Below are positions 25,901 to 40,900 of a stretch of DNA of 64,000 bases, in pieces. The number at the start of each line of letters is the position of its first letter. The stretch's first letter is position 1. The stretch lies in NCBI RefSeq assembly GCF_032854445.1, contig NC_088301.1:45999116-46063115 (forward strand), written 5' to 3'. A model generated the notes under the pieces. The model was not told the DNA's origin. It did no database searches and saw only the letters and a list, made by a program, of their open reading frames with translations. The DNA comes from Liolophura sinensis (lineage: Eukaryota > Mollusca > Polyplacophora > Chitonida > Chitonidae). A program made the translations under genes and the position numbers.

Positions 25901-28900
25901 CAAGTTATGTAGATTTCTGTGCTCCATCCACATATCTGAAAAGGCGATATATAGGGGTAGAGCATTTATACATGTTTGTTTGATGTACTCTCTACTCACA
26001 ACTCTTCTTATTTTCATATTCTCAAGTTTACCTGGGCATATCGATTGTTATTCTTCAACTTAGACGGACATGTCCATTGTGATCTTGTAAATATGTACAT
26101 TGGCATAAATGGGAAAACTTGTACATGGACATGTACATGTGCATGTGTGATTGTTGTAAGCACAAGTACTCAAACGACTGTACATAGAACTCACCGTCAC
26201 ATTTATCTGCTTATATAGTTCTATTGGATAAGCCCAGGCATATTGTGTTTTGTACACATTAAAAATTGTATCCAGTTCCGATAAAGTTCAAGTAGGGTAA
26301 AAGATAAGGGATAAACAGATAGGTCTGTTGGGGTTACCAGGTACTCAGGACACAGGTACAGGTAGGTATACAGTTAACAGTAACATGTGTACACAGTTAA
26401 ATGTACAAATGTAGATACTAAACTATATGTACATGGACACTCTGTTGATTATTTGCATGGATCTACATATAACTTTAAAAGGTATATTGCAATAAAAGCA
26501 TAACAGAGATGCTTTAGAGTGACACTGGACAGAATCAGAATAAAGTTAACCGATGAAACTTTTTCTTGCACATGTAATGGTCTTTCCAACATCATTGAAC
26601 TACATGTATGTAGACTACATTTATACTTTCAGGTAACTACCTTTTCTCATATCAAAGAGCAACTATCAGTGCAATTTATGCCCACTTAATTTGATTTTGA
26701 AGACAGAACTATGTTGATCGGATTGGCCAATTTCAGGGCTTCACAGAAAAAATGGGTAATGCTTCCGGCTACAAAACCCCCAGTTGCTCCATATCATTGG
26801 GTTGATTTATGCCAAGTTTCATAGGACAAGTTTTTGCTAATTATCACCTGAACACGTCTTTACCAGATGACAAGATTGACAACTAGATGTTTGAAAGTGC
26901 TGCAATTCCAAAGCTCATACAAGAATGACAGGATATATTCACTTAATTTGCCAGTAGTTTGCAGAACATACAGACTTTTCTTTTTTAATTCATATTATTC
27001 ACATTTCCAATTTTAAAACTAGCTACCTTAATATTACATTAACTTTGGATAATTGTCTATTTTAAATTCTAATAAAAATTAAATTTGACATGGTACTAAC
27101 TTAATGAATAATCCTCTAGCACATGCATTTCTATCTGACATGTACATACATGTAAGCATGTGTTGTAGTTATAGATATGGCTATCAAAGAGAGTTGCTTA
27201 ATTATTTTTTTTATTCATCAAAGGTAGGACAGACACGCTCAACTTTTTCTCAGCATGGTAAATTAGTATTGATAAAGCAATCAGCCATTCTTAAGCAGGC
27301 TTTCAGGCAGAGCTAAGAACCTGAGATAAACCATCAAATCAAGCACAGACCCATCAACTTCCTTGAATAATATCCCAGGGAACTTCAGTGTCTAAGAAGA
27401 GAATTTTATGCTCAGTCAGTCTCGATGCAAATTTGAGGTGCCTCTCCCAGGCAGTTAATGGTGGTGTAAGGGTGCCAAAGTGGATGCTGGTTAATTGATA
27501 CTCGTGGGTAATATGTCATGATCAAATTCCACCTATTCCAGAACAACCCTGTTCAAATCATCAAGCTCTAACATGTTCTCCCCTGAGGCAGTGGCAGCTG
27601 GCAAAGTGTTAACTCCACTCATGTCATGTCCACCTGTACACCAATATCACTTTTCCTTATATATATTTTTTTTATTTTTGTGGGGGGGGGAGGGCAAATT
27701 TAAAGTTTACCAGTTTCGCTTTGTCTCTCAACAGGTTGAACCACAATACAAGGGTATCAGATTAGTTAAGAAATTCTTTCACCTTTGAGAAGTTTTGATT
27801 CAGGATTCAGCAGTGTGGTGTGGGCTGAGTTTATCTGAATGAATTTTATTTTATTGGGGCACATTCTGGCTCAGACAGTTTAAGCACTGTCTTGCTGCAA
27901 TAAGGGGTGTTCATGTTCACGTCAATAGAAACAAGCATGATTTGTATGTGTATGTGTGGTTCATGACCTTGCCTGCTGCAGATGAATTGTGAGTAATAAT
28001 ATATAAGAGGACTGTACAGCTATGTACTCTGTGAGGGAAAGCAAGATTCTTCATCAGTGATTGTATTTAGCATTAGAAGGACACTATTGTTCAGGTGTCC
28101 GTCACATAATGGTATCAGCTTTCTCTTTGCATAAAGTTTGAATAGTTCTCGTCAGAAGTGGTGTATTCGTAGACTCCTCCGCAGCGTCATAGTGATGTTT
28201 CATCTTCATATAGCCATAAACTAGTTGAACATTGTTCCAGTTCGGCTAGGTTATGAGATGATGAATTGTAGTTATATGTACCATAATGCATTGTAGAATA
28301 CTCGTAAGTAATGGGCTGAAGCTAGGGAAAAACTATGATAAATAAAGTGAAACATTCCACCTTAAACACCAAGTTGTATGTTCACAAACAGCTAATGAGG
28401 ATATACAGCTAACACCTGACCAACAATATTGGTTTGTCAGACTCCATGGATGCATGGACACTGTACAGACCCTAAGACTCAAAATTGCATGTGCCTTTGT
28501 GCGAGTCTGTAGAAGAAAAAAAATTGAATCACTTGGAATTTTTCTTTTGGCTTTTCTGCTTAACTTCGTGTGTGCTAGTTTTATTTGACCTAATGTATGG
28601 ATGCCTGAATGGGCTTCCATGGGATATCTCATTTTCTCCGCAAAAGGTAATGAAACTTAATCCAAATGCTTTAAAAAAAGCCCAATAAGATAATTAAGCC
28701 TTGATTGTCATTGGTATTGCCATTTGAAGTTGAAATGATAAGACTGGTGTTTTTTTCTTTCTTGCTGTTTCAATAATGTGAAAGGTAAATGAAAAAAAAG
28801 TAATTCATTCACAACATTTGACTTTGAAAAATGAAAGATTTGAATAGCATCTGACTAATTACATGTCAAAGCCCTTTTCATTACCTTAAATGGCAATGTC

Positions 28901-31900
28901 AGATAAGGCTTTTACATCATGCAGAGGTGGTTTAATTATACCACAAACCCAATAAGTGTGATTTTAGAGAAGAAACTGAAAAAAATCTCAGTAAAGCTAC
29001 AAGTATTCTGGAATATTCTCTTTCTGAGAAGTAATACATGACAGAATAAAAGTCCTTTGTCCATGTTTCTGCTTTGTGAACTATCAGTGTTTAAAGATAC
29101 ATGTAGATTTTTCCAATCCTGATCCTCCTGTGTTGGGACAAAAAAATTAAAAGAACATGCCTGATATTTATTGCCATATCTGGACCTGCATTTTATTTCA
29201 GTATGTGATAATGACTTACAAAATATGAATTTAAAGGTAGATAACTATGTAAGCTGGACAAAACAAACCCTAAAACATAGGTTCTTTTACATTTTCATTG
29301 TTTGTTTTGATTTAGTGCTGCAACTGTTAGGCTGTGCAAGACCAATATCACATGTTCAAATCTAGGTCTTGCTGTTTCAGCTGAAGGTTTTTGTCAGGAG
29401 TTTTTTTCTGATACATGTTCACTTCAGAGGACAGGGGATAACTATGAGCACTCCGGCCATCCCTGCCCGTTAAACTGACTGCTGAAATAGACATGTATGT
29501 GTAAGTGAAAAAGAAAGGCATTGAACACCAATCATATATGTAAATAATATATATTGTGAACAATTTATGTTTTTTACTGTAACATTTGCCCGCAATCAAG
29601 GCATAAGCATGACATATAATGGCATTTTACTCATGTAACATCTATTACATGTGTGTGAAATTTTTGTCTCTAGCCTAATTGAAAATGTTACAGACTTCAT
29701 AACAGTGTGTTACAATGAATCAACCATTTAGCCCAAGAACTAGTTGACATGATGAGTACGCGGTTAGGGTTAGTATTAATGTGTTTGTGTGGGTTTTCCG
29801 TACTGTGCAATTAGTGTTGCTATCTTGTTGTAACACAGTGATGTGAGTAGGATTATACCTTTTGACAATTCACAGGGATCCTGTAATTCCAGGGCAGGCA
29901 GTAAGATGGAATGATGCTCACCTTACGAGGCAAAAGATCCTAACAATAACTGGGTGGATAGGTTACCATTGGCAGATAGCGTGCATCGTGCCAGTAATTG
30001 ATTATGATACTTTTACAGAAACTAATTATGTAAAACTGGGAGCCACAAGAATGGTTTGGTGAAGAAAAAATTCTTCGCAATCAGTGATCGATTTCTCATT
30101 TCATAGAAAATCTTGAGATGATGTATACTTGCCCTACAGACTTGACGTTAACAAAGGTATCGTCATCTCCCAGCCAGCATCTTAGAAGATCAATGGGCTG
30201 GGTGAACAGTTAATTGGGAGATTTGGTACCTTGATAACATGTTTGGTGATGAACGGGATGTTAACTTAGCCTATAATAGCCATAAATACGCTATCAAAAT
30301 GAATAATCGAAAGGTCTCCAAGCTACATACATCACAGTAACGATTCAGTCACTTGTATTTGTCTTGTTTACATGTATCGCCGCTACATGTGTGTATGTCA
30401 TTCTTTCCCTTACATATGTCCATGTGTTCGCGGAATTGTACAAGTGTAAATCCGAAGTTGATAAATAACGGCTAAATTTTTTAAATTTTAGCTCTCTATT
30501 GAGAATTTGTGTTCAGGTATGGTTTATAAATGAAAAGACAGAAAAAGTACAAGTTGTCATCATTTTCCTGTCACCATCATGGTGTAATGAAAGATAAACC
30601 ATTTACTTAACATCTTATGGCTATAAACTTCAAATTACCTCCTTACTCACTCTGTATCCAAATGTGTCAATAGTACTTTGTCAGGAATGGTGCTAGGCTG
30701 TTAGGGTATTGTCTTCTGAACACTATTTCTTCATGTGTTTGAATAAGGGATGGCTTGGGACAGTTCTTGGATAACAAACTCCACTAGAAGCGTCACTTTG
30801 GCTCTCAGGATAGCCTCGGTTAACATTGCCTTGGATTTGAGGAATAGGAAGTCGAGACGTTACCAACAAGAATGGCAGTCTTATTCAATCTACTCCGTGA
30901 TCTGACACTGGATCATGATGGCTGTAAAGAGTTTCTTTGGCAGCCAACCATACTGTTGTCAGTGAAAGCCCCAAGGTTTTCGTCCAAAGAGAGATCAGTC
31001 TACCAGCACAGCCAGATTGATGCCACGATCTAGGCTCAAGATACAATGGTGGAAATGGGATTACCTCTTGCCAATTCACGTACAGTCCTCTAATTCGTGA
31101 GGAGAGAAAATAAAAGCTGTCTGATGCTGCTCGACCTCCTGACTGGCAAATCACTGTTGTACCGTCCAGCAGTACCCACTGGCCAGCTCCTGTGCTTCAT
31201 TAATTGATTATGATATTATTACGGAAGATTCCAATAACTCTAATCTGTTTAACTACATTGACAGCTAGTTAGAATACCAGGCGTTCAGTTTGGGAGACAC
31301 CACTAAAGCTGAGAAATATGCATACCATTGGAGTGTAAAGATTGTGCACTTTACGCTATGTTACTTGAAGCTGATATAGTCTGTTGTTAGGTAAAATAGC
31401 TGTGTGTTTTTCAGTTGACAATAATGGTGATACTTACCATATATTCATTTATATAATTGCATGTGAAAGAGCAACTTTCATCACCAAACCATCTCTTTGG
31501 TTTGATTTTGGGTTGCCCAATTCCAGGCCTTCACAAAAAGTGTAAGTTTATCAGTCTGCACAGAATAGTGTCCTCGGAATATGCTTAAATAAACATCTTG
31601 TAAACATGTTAAAGAATTACAGTGTATATGTATTTTTTATGACGGGTTCTGAAAATTAGACAGAAAAGTCTAATAAGGTCAGACTTTCATCAGTAAGGCA
31701 AAAAATGTGTAATTTATCATCACACATCTCCACCTGTATTTCTCCTGTATCTAGTTGTCTTCAGCCTTCCATGCTTGTATTGCTCATCATGGTTTTCAGA
31801 ATGAAACTGTCGCGCTGAAGTTTTACATCGCTTGCTGATTCACTGAATGTACTTGTATGTATAGGCTTCATTTTGGAGAAACCAGTCAGGTGAAGTGATT

Positions 31901-34900
31901 GAGTTTGACTCTGTCTGAAGAGGACCAATCCAACTTGTGATATAGTTTGATATAGTTTATTTTATAGCAGATTATGAAGGTATTTCTGTACATCATGTGT
32001 ATATGGCATCTTGATGCACCATTCTCTACAAATAAAAGGCTGAAGACGCAGGGCTGTAGAGAGCCCCAAAGGCTATACATATGTACCTGAGTATGCGAGA
32101 ATGACCCTACCAATGTAGCATGGAGCAGCAAAATCAAACAAGTATAAATAATACATTTGTCAATACTGTCAAGTCACCATGCATTCAGAAACTTGTCTGC
32201 CATTTTCTGTAGACGGCTGATTTGATTTGCCTCGCGTTGTTAGATCTGTAATCTCCATTCGTTTACGAGCAGGAAATGAACATTCGATACCAGCATTAAC
32301 AATTCGATGTGAAAGGAAGAGCCGTTATGTTTGATATACAAAGCAAGTGATCAGAAATTCTCCAGTCAAGCAGATGGTTTTGTGGCTACAAATTTGTTTA
32401 TTTGTGCAATTTGTGGGAATTATTAAGTTAATTGATGGCATTAGAGACATCTGTGATAATTGAACTGTCAATCACTGTCCCTTTTGTTTATATAATGGAG
32501 AAAGAACATTACATGTAGTAGATGACAGATTACAAGTACATGTTTCTAGCAACCTATATGTACATGCAGGATAAGAACTTTCCAGGTGCTTGTGTTATTG
32601 TCTAAGGATTCCAGCAGTTATGATGTGACCCAATCCTGTTGAAAGAAATCTCTGCCAATAAAACATTCCTTCAGTTTTTGAAGCAGCAATTTTACAGAAG
32701 TGATATTAATTGAGTTTTTGCCAGTGTCGATGTAAACATTGACACTTTACACATCATTATTCATGTATTGTTTTTTCTGTAGTCTTTTATCGCATGGTTG
32801 TATAGCACATTCTTATTTCTACGCTGACATCTAGCGCCTAATAATTTCCCACTTTACTTTAAATTAACTCTCTATAATGGGATGTGGTAATATAAGGCCC
32901 CTTACCCGTGGATATAAGTTCTTGCTGAAACATAGAAAACTTTCCCTACTTAGCCCCTTTAGATGTGTCATGATATGCTGATCAATTACATGTTTGTCAC
33001 AGAAAAATATTTCTTCTTTCAACATTGAAGTCGTATCTTAGAGATTTTTTCCAATCTGCACAAAACTTCTTCTTTGTGGACAGTAAATTGATGGATAGGG
33101 AAACTCATATGTATTCCATCATACTTTCTGTCCAGGACAGAAGAGATCAGGGAGCACTACCCTTATTTACTGTCAAGGGTTTCCTGGTGTTGATCTGTCA
33201 GGAGCAGCAGTAACGAAGTTTTCACTGCAGACTTTGTGCCCACATACAATGCATTCTCATTCTAGATTGACAAATGTTCCAGTAAAATGGTCGTCCTTAG
33301 CCTTATACAGAAATTGTTTTCTGCTTCCAGTCATCTGGAAAATAAACCAGTGAAGGTCAACTTTGCTGAACAACATAAACATTATATACTGATATTATAG
33401 ATCTTGGATGTGAGACCTAAACAGTTATATCTTTTGTGAACAGTTTTTTAATGATTATTTTCCATTATAGTTCGTTGGTTTGAAGTCTGAAGGATAAGTC
33501 GATGAGGTATTAAAGACATGCAAGCCAACCTTCTGATTAGACATGGTTTTGAGGACATTGTTCTAAGTTTCAGAGAGACCAATTGAACCCAACAAAAGTG
33601 TGCTATACGTTATCACAGCTTGAAATACTGGTTCATGACCTAGAGCTGCAGTGGGACCACTTATGATTAGTTGATGTATTGTCGCATTGTTCCTAATCTA
33701 ACTTTCTCACCCCTGAACTTAATTATGGAATCTTCTAACATGATTGATGAGTTCCACATATTTAATGGCCATGGTAATTTTTAAAGGGTGAAAGACCGGC
33801 CAACAAAAACCGGAAAACGTCTTTAAAACTTTACCATTTGTTCTGAATTTAAATATTGAATGTTTTGTGTTTGTTTTACTATGCGCATAAATCAAGCATG
33901 ACAGTACTATTAATCAGTGTTTTAAAATCAAACCTTCGTAAGAGGATTTATAGTTGTGTTTGCTGAGGTGCTTTGTGCAGTAGCTTTCGAATTTGTATAA
34001 TTAATACATGTATTCGTCATGTAGCTGGAGAATTTTAGAATGTTTTGTGCTATTTTGCCACCTCTTGGAATTCATAATTAAGTTAAATTTTTTTACATCT
34101 GGAAAATTTAATTTTATTTAGATGACACTTTTTTAACCAGAAACTACAAAATTTGAAACACTCTCCATGCATATACATGTAAAAGCTACAATTGTACACA
34201 TAGTGTACATTTGTACATCTTATAATGACCCCACATATATCCAGTTGAACTCCATATAAAACCATATAAACTCAACATTTGTAAAATGAAAAAAAATTCT
34301 ATAACAATCAAGGCTGTGTAAACAGCAAAATTGGGAGAATCTGACAAATTCTCTGTCCATGGCGGGCATTCCAGTCAGTGGAGTGTGTGGCCTCCTATAT
34401 CATTGCATCATCCATTCCTTTCCCACAATATTGTGTTCAACAGTAAACAAATTAGAATGTTTTTTTTGGTCAAGAGATGACCTTTGAAGTGTTGAGGAAA
34501 CAACTCATTGGCTTAGGACAGACTGTTGTGACAATCTGTCACCTAGCAGCAAATGTCATACCTAATGTCACACATGTACTTAATTTTGAAAGTTGATGCA
34601 ATGTTTTTCATGGGTGAGGTGAGGGGATTTTTTTTTTTTTTTTTTTTTTAGCCCTCGGCCACATTTGATGAAGTTGTTAGTGTCTGCTGCATGAGGAAAT
34701 GTATGGAAAATGACCTTTAACCTATTGTACTTTATCTCAAAAAGTACTCATCCAGATACATGTGCTTGATACTTGAATTTACTGGAGAGAGCCCCTGAAC
34801 ATAGTGGAGCATAGTTGTTACAAGTTTTTCGGGTCGATTTAACATTTGACAATGCTGTACCTCCAGATCTATTGCAATAAATTTAGTTTGATTTAGTCAC

Positions 34901-37900
34901 TTCCTCATTGTGTCAAACTTTAAAATCCATGCATGGATTCACTGGTTAGTTTCCCACACCTAATTGAATTGTGGCAGCACAAATGACCTTTGACCTATTT
35001 GCCCATGCTGGGACAATGCCAGTAGAAACTGTGATTTATTCTGTAGATGCAGAGCTTAGAAGTTTTGGTCATTACATGGTGCCCTTTTTCACAAAATTTG
35101 GGTGGTGAGATAAATTCCCATTGCCATTTCTGTCATGTTTTTTCTTACATGTTAATTTTACATTTAATAAGCAAAGCATAATCTTTATGACTTTAAAATG
35201 ATACTCTGTTGCTCATTCATATGTTTTAACAACAAGCCAAATCACACCCATTTCAGCTTTATACTACATTGTACTTGTAAAGTACATGTATACAAACTGA
35301 GAAAAAACTACATGTAAAATGGCAGTTATTTATTTAATATTTATCTGGTGTTTTACGCCATAAATGGCAGTGAGTGAGTCATAAATAAATGATGACTTGA
35401 CCAAAGATATTCATATATCTGACACCATTTCAAGCTATCAGGTTACTAATATTTATTTCCAAAAATATAGGTGTAGATACCAGACTGATCTCCTGCGGCT
35501 GTCCCTCTGATTGTAGGCTTATAAATGGTCTATAAAGCCCAATTTAGCTGAAATGTTTTTCTCTTTAGAGTTAATGAAGTGACCTTTCTATACTTTAAAG
35601 ATACCAATGTTTTTTACATGAATAATCTGTTATTGAAGCATACATGGCCATTATACAGTTTTTATTTCAGGTTTTTGATAAAAAGAATAAGTGAGTATTT
35701 AATGAATAAATAAACTTGGACAAAATTTGATACCTGCAGAAAAGTTATACTCAAGATGTCAGCCAAAAATATATGTAAACATTCAAGAGTACAGATACAT
35801 GTATATATGTACCACTGACGTGTTTGTTGTTGACATATTTGTGACAATGTAGGAGTTCTAGCATGTTGTTGGCATGTTTGTGACAATGTAGGAGTTCTAG
35901 CATGTTGTTGGCATGTTTGTGACAATGTAGGAGTTCTAGCATGTTGTTGGCATATTTGTGACAATGTAGGAGTTTTAGCATTGTCGGTTATTTATAATCT
36001 TTCTGCAGAGAACCTAAAGTGTTATACATGTACACATAAATCTATAAAGTTGCTTTTAAGTTACATCATACATGTACATGTAGCTAAATATGAAGATTTA
36101 TTTGTTCCTTTCGAACAGATCAAATGGTGTATGTGGTGTATTACATAAATATGAATTTATCTCATGTAATTCCCAGCAGGCGAAAAACCTGTTTTAATAC
36201 TTGAAATATTTAGATAAACTAAGCCTGTTGTAGGATTTAGCCAATAGCTTGTAAGGCATTTCCAATCTGGTGAGAGAGCCTTTTCAGCAAATGTGCCATT
36301 AATTCATTTGGGAGTAGCTCCACATCTGGGCAAGGGTCTCCTGGGATCTCATTTGGATCCAGTAAATAAAGCCTCAATTTTGTCAAGTCTTATGGCTGGT
36401 TTGCCCTTAATGCACCTTTCAATTGTCCCAGATCAACCTCACAGCTGGAGCACACAAACTACATGCATCACAGGACAGTGGCTTTAGGGGCAATATGTCT
36501 CTGCAGGCGAAAGGCTCTGTTTGCACTGGAAATATTGCATTGTTAGTTACAAGAGACTTACAAATAATTGCATTGAAGAGAGTTGTATTGTGGGACTTTT
36601 TCTTATTCCAAACTAACCCTAACAATTTTCACCTGACTTTATAAACTTAAATGTATCTTTTCTTTCTTTCTAGTATTCTTAGTTATCATCTCATCCATGA
36701 TGTTATTGTGGGGAAACACACATAAATTCTTTGATGATGATGCCAATTATATGGACATGTAGTATTTGAATCAGATGTTTCAAAAGAGATGCATAATTAT
36801 ATCAGCATGTGATGCAAATACACACATATGTATATAAATTTCAATACTATTAAAGACCTATACAGCACAGAGGGTAAATTTAGAGCAGCGACAACAGTGT
36901 GATAGTAGGGAAATGGTCACACATAACCGGTACGGCCTCTTGTCACTTTACAACAAGTAGGGTTTTATTCTAACTGTTCATTTAAATGCATAAATAGTAG
37001 CAAATTACATGCCCCCTTGCACCATGACTTTAGCAGAACTTATTTTTAAAAAATGCAGTGATGTTAATTGGAATTTATTAGACGTTGCTGATGTAGAATT
37101 TCTCAAAATGCTGTTTTGTCAGGAAATATAATATACAATGTGATGGCATTAAAACAATTCCTCAGGGATGCTTAGTCCATCGGCAGAACCCTGGTTTATG
37201 CAGGAACACAATACTATAAAAGACATACAGCATAGAGAGTGAATCCAGAGCAGCAAGGACAATGTGTGTGAATCGTCACACATAACAAGTGAAATACGAC
37301 CTCTTGTCAATATGCTTTGCATGTGGTGAACAACAAGGTGATGCCATGGTTACATATACATGTAGGTCCATACATGAATCAGTTGTGATATATACATATA
37401 CATGTTCATGTACACCAAATTATTACTTTAACAAACTTTTCCTGAGTTGAAAATACAATATAAATCTTATTTTATGGGTGGAAGAGATCAGAATGGTTTG
37501 AATAAATCTATACCTTTTGCCATGTATCCTGGCACACCTTTATGACTATCACAGCTGCAACTTAACTATATAGGTAGCCTACCACATCATTGGAATGGGC
37601 AAATGGTCTGTGGCAAGACCAATTCTTTGGCCAGATGAACCAGAGAGAGCCAGTACTGGCTGAGGTGGTTGTCAAAATGGTGGTTAAAATACAATCTCAT
37701 TTTAATTAGACTTCAGGTAGATTTTGTTTTCTTTACTTCATATACTTGTTCTTCATGTACTGGCATAGATTTGGCCCGATTTTTGACATCAGGATGTCTC
37801 ACTTCCCTGGCTAAACCTATGTGTTCTGGCATATGCATGTAACAGTGAATTCTACTGAAGGGTACATGTACCTAAAATGTTCAATGAAAATGCATGTTGT

Positions 37901-40900
37901 GGCCTGTAGTACCAGTACTAATATATAGTAAAAGTTTTGTATTAACCATTTACCTAAGACATAGAGACAGTCAAAGATAACATACGTGTACATCAATGCA
38001 TACATGTCGGTATGACAGGTGTAAGCTTGTTGTGTTTTCTTTGGATCATGAAATGACATGTGCAGATGACAGGTGAATCAATAATTCACTCGTAACATTA
38101 ACACTATACTATATGTGTACATGCTATATCATATCTCCATGAAGATGTACAATCTAGCAGCTATAATTGAAGACTGCTAGCTAGCCGTCCTATTTAAATT
38201 CTGGTTCCTAATGTTGTATACCATTACAATGATAAACTTTAGATGTATAGATAGTTTGTGCACTAATGTTGCCCTGGTTAATTATGCAACTTTTAACTTG
38301 CATGTAGCGTACATATACTGTGCATACGTTTAAGAATGCTTTCCAGAAGATCCCCATGACTCAAAGAGTACTTTAATTCAGTGTTGAAGATAACTCATTT
38401 TGACTGTTTCTTTACTAATGGATCAGAACTTAATCTTCCTCTTGATAGGAGGAGCTTGTCAATGTACATGTGCAGTGGAGAATTAATTTGCACTGCTCAT
38501 CTGCATATACATGTACATGTATGTGTTAGTGTACTGCATTAAATTTATGTAATGCACTGCAATGATGCCTACATGTAGCAAGAATCGAACATTACATTAC
38601 ATTGGACATTCGAAGAACCTATTATCTGCTAATATAGACACTTACTCTTGTGCTAGAAATACAGAAGTGAACTTTACAAAACTACCTGTCCAAGGACAGC
38701 CATTAGTTTGCCACTGTGGTTGTCCTAAGAAAATTGTGCCTGTCTAGGGAAGACGGACAGGCGTTAATTTTGAGCCCTGATGTAATATTTCCAACAGAAG
38801 ACAAATTTGCTATCTTCAGATTGGTAGTTTGTCAATATTTGAAACAAAGGTTAAAGATAGTTCTCATAAAATTTGACATGTAAATGTCTATCCTTGGTAC
38901 ATATACTGTACAATAGAGTTACAGCCTCCTTGAATCTCCTTTGCCCTGCAGCCTTCTGAATCGAGTGTACAGTGTAACAGACTTTTCCAATCTTCTCTCT
39001 ACAGCAGACTCTGAATCCAGTGTAAGAGATTTACATGCTCACTGGGATGTACTAGAACTATAGGAGTTTTTATCTGACTCTAGCAGAGAATACATTGATT
39101 TGAATTTACTCTAGAAGTGTTTACTTTTGATTTCTTTCTTTCTTATTTATTTATTTATTTATTATTATTATTATTTTTTTTGTTCCATTTTGATTTATTG
39201 ATGTAATGAATATATTCAGGGATATATTTGTAATTTGTCTACAAAACTCTGTGAGATGTCACAGGTTCCTCAGGTTTAGTTATAGCTAACCATACACGTC
39301 TCTCTAACTCAGCTCTTTGCTTTTTGGTCAAATTTTTCACTGGTATGCCAGTGGTCAGATGTGAACCACAGCCCATTTCCAGGCACCTGGCTTAGAGCCA
39401 TGGCTAGACCCTGCACGTCTCGTTGATGTTGCACTTTTACTATTAGCCACAGAAACACTGCTTGCTGAACTCAGATGAAGCATACCTTTCCCTTTACCTC
39501 AAATCAACAAGGACAGACATTAGTACCACTCTTTCTCATTATTTTCAGAAAAGAAAGGAACCATGTGTACACGTGTATGTGTATGTTTTTCATTAGATGA
39601 ACTAGTCCTGTTAAAGTTTCATGTGTATTGACTGAAAACACCTGGCCTGTTCAAGAATTGAAAGAATAGGATACATATAAGCCACCCACATACTCAAATG
39701 GGTGTCACAATACTTCATTACTTCTAGAGGTAACTTGCTCATTGGTCAGACCTGATCTATGTGCTATACAGTGTAATAACTCAAAATACTGTTTAATGGA
39801 CAGTACACAATGTACATGTTGAACACTTTACCATTGATAGAAAATATTCATACAGTATATATGAAGTGTACTTTGTGTGTGTGATTAGAGTTGTTGGCTT
39901 AAAGGCGGAATGGGCGATTCCTGGAATGGCTGTGGCTGGAGGAGGCATTGTGTGTGGAAAGGACAGAAAATTATGAACATTGTCCTGAATCATGAGAACA
40001 TGGTCAAGCAGTCTGGCCTTAGGCTCTCTGACTGTGGACTCCCATTGATTATGAATAGAGATATATCACGAACGGGTCATCCAGGATTGACCATTGGCAA
40101 GGACTCCACAACGAGAACTCGAGTTATAGCCGTGACACAAATTTGCTGATTGCAGTTCTCAGTTCCTATGCATTTACCCATGATAATCAAGTAGTGGTCA
40201 ATGAAGATACTTTGCAAAAGGTAGTAATTGAGATGTAGCTTGCCAGAATTTGGCTGGCTGCCCAGAGAATTTTAATGTTGCATTATGTGCTAAATGCCTG
40301 TAAAAGTCAAGTTGAACTACTCTCGCATATGTGTACAACAAGCCATGCGTTAATGGAGCAGCTTATTATGCATGTCAGTCGGTGTGAAAGAGTAATTCTT
40401 GCCCAAGGCTTTGAACTTCCACCACAGCCTTTAAAACCTGTACTGCCAATTAATCTGAATGCAATACTCTGCAATCCTTTCCAGCTGATGGTTTGGTTAG
40501 AGTATTAAAAGTGTCATAGTCCCCTTCTAATGTAGTCAAAATGGGGTTTATGGCAGACGTTTATTACAGACCCATGCAGGTTTATTTTGGCCAAGCTTTG
40601 AGCTTGATTTGTTGTTTGAAATTTACTTCGATCTCCGACTCGCACTGAATGGTTTTGTTTGCAACAGCACATATATTACTCATTACCTCAACAGAGTCAC
40701 AGGACCCTCAGTCATATAACTTTAAATTAAGGGTTGCATACTTCCCACCTTTAAGCTTAAGATAGAACTATTATCCTAAATGTAATGGTGAACCAATTTT
40801 CTTATTGATCATGCACAGTTTGTTACAAATCTGATTCATAGTGACTTGGAAATGTACAGAAGAATATACAAGTAATAATAAGTTTGATATCATTAAACTT

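Noticed and set aside
30885..31154. 89-codon minus-strand ORF
   Set aside because: It overlaps the second copy of the paired element and has no protein motif; noncoding similarity explains it better.
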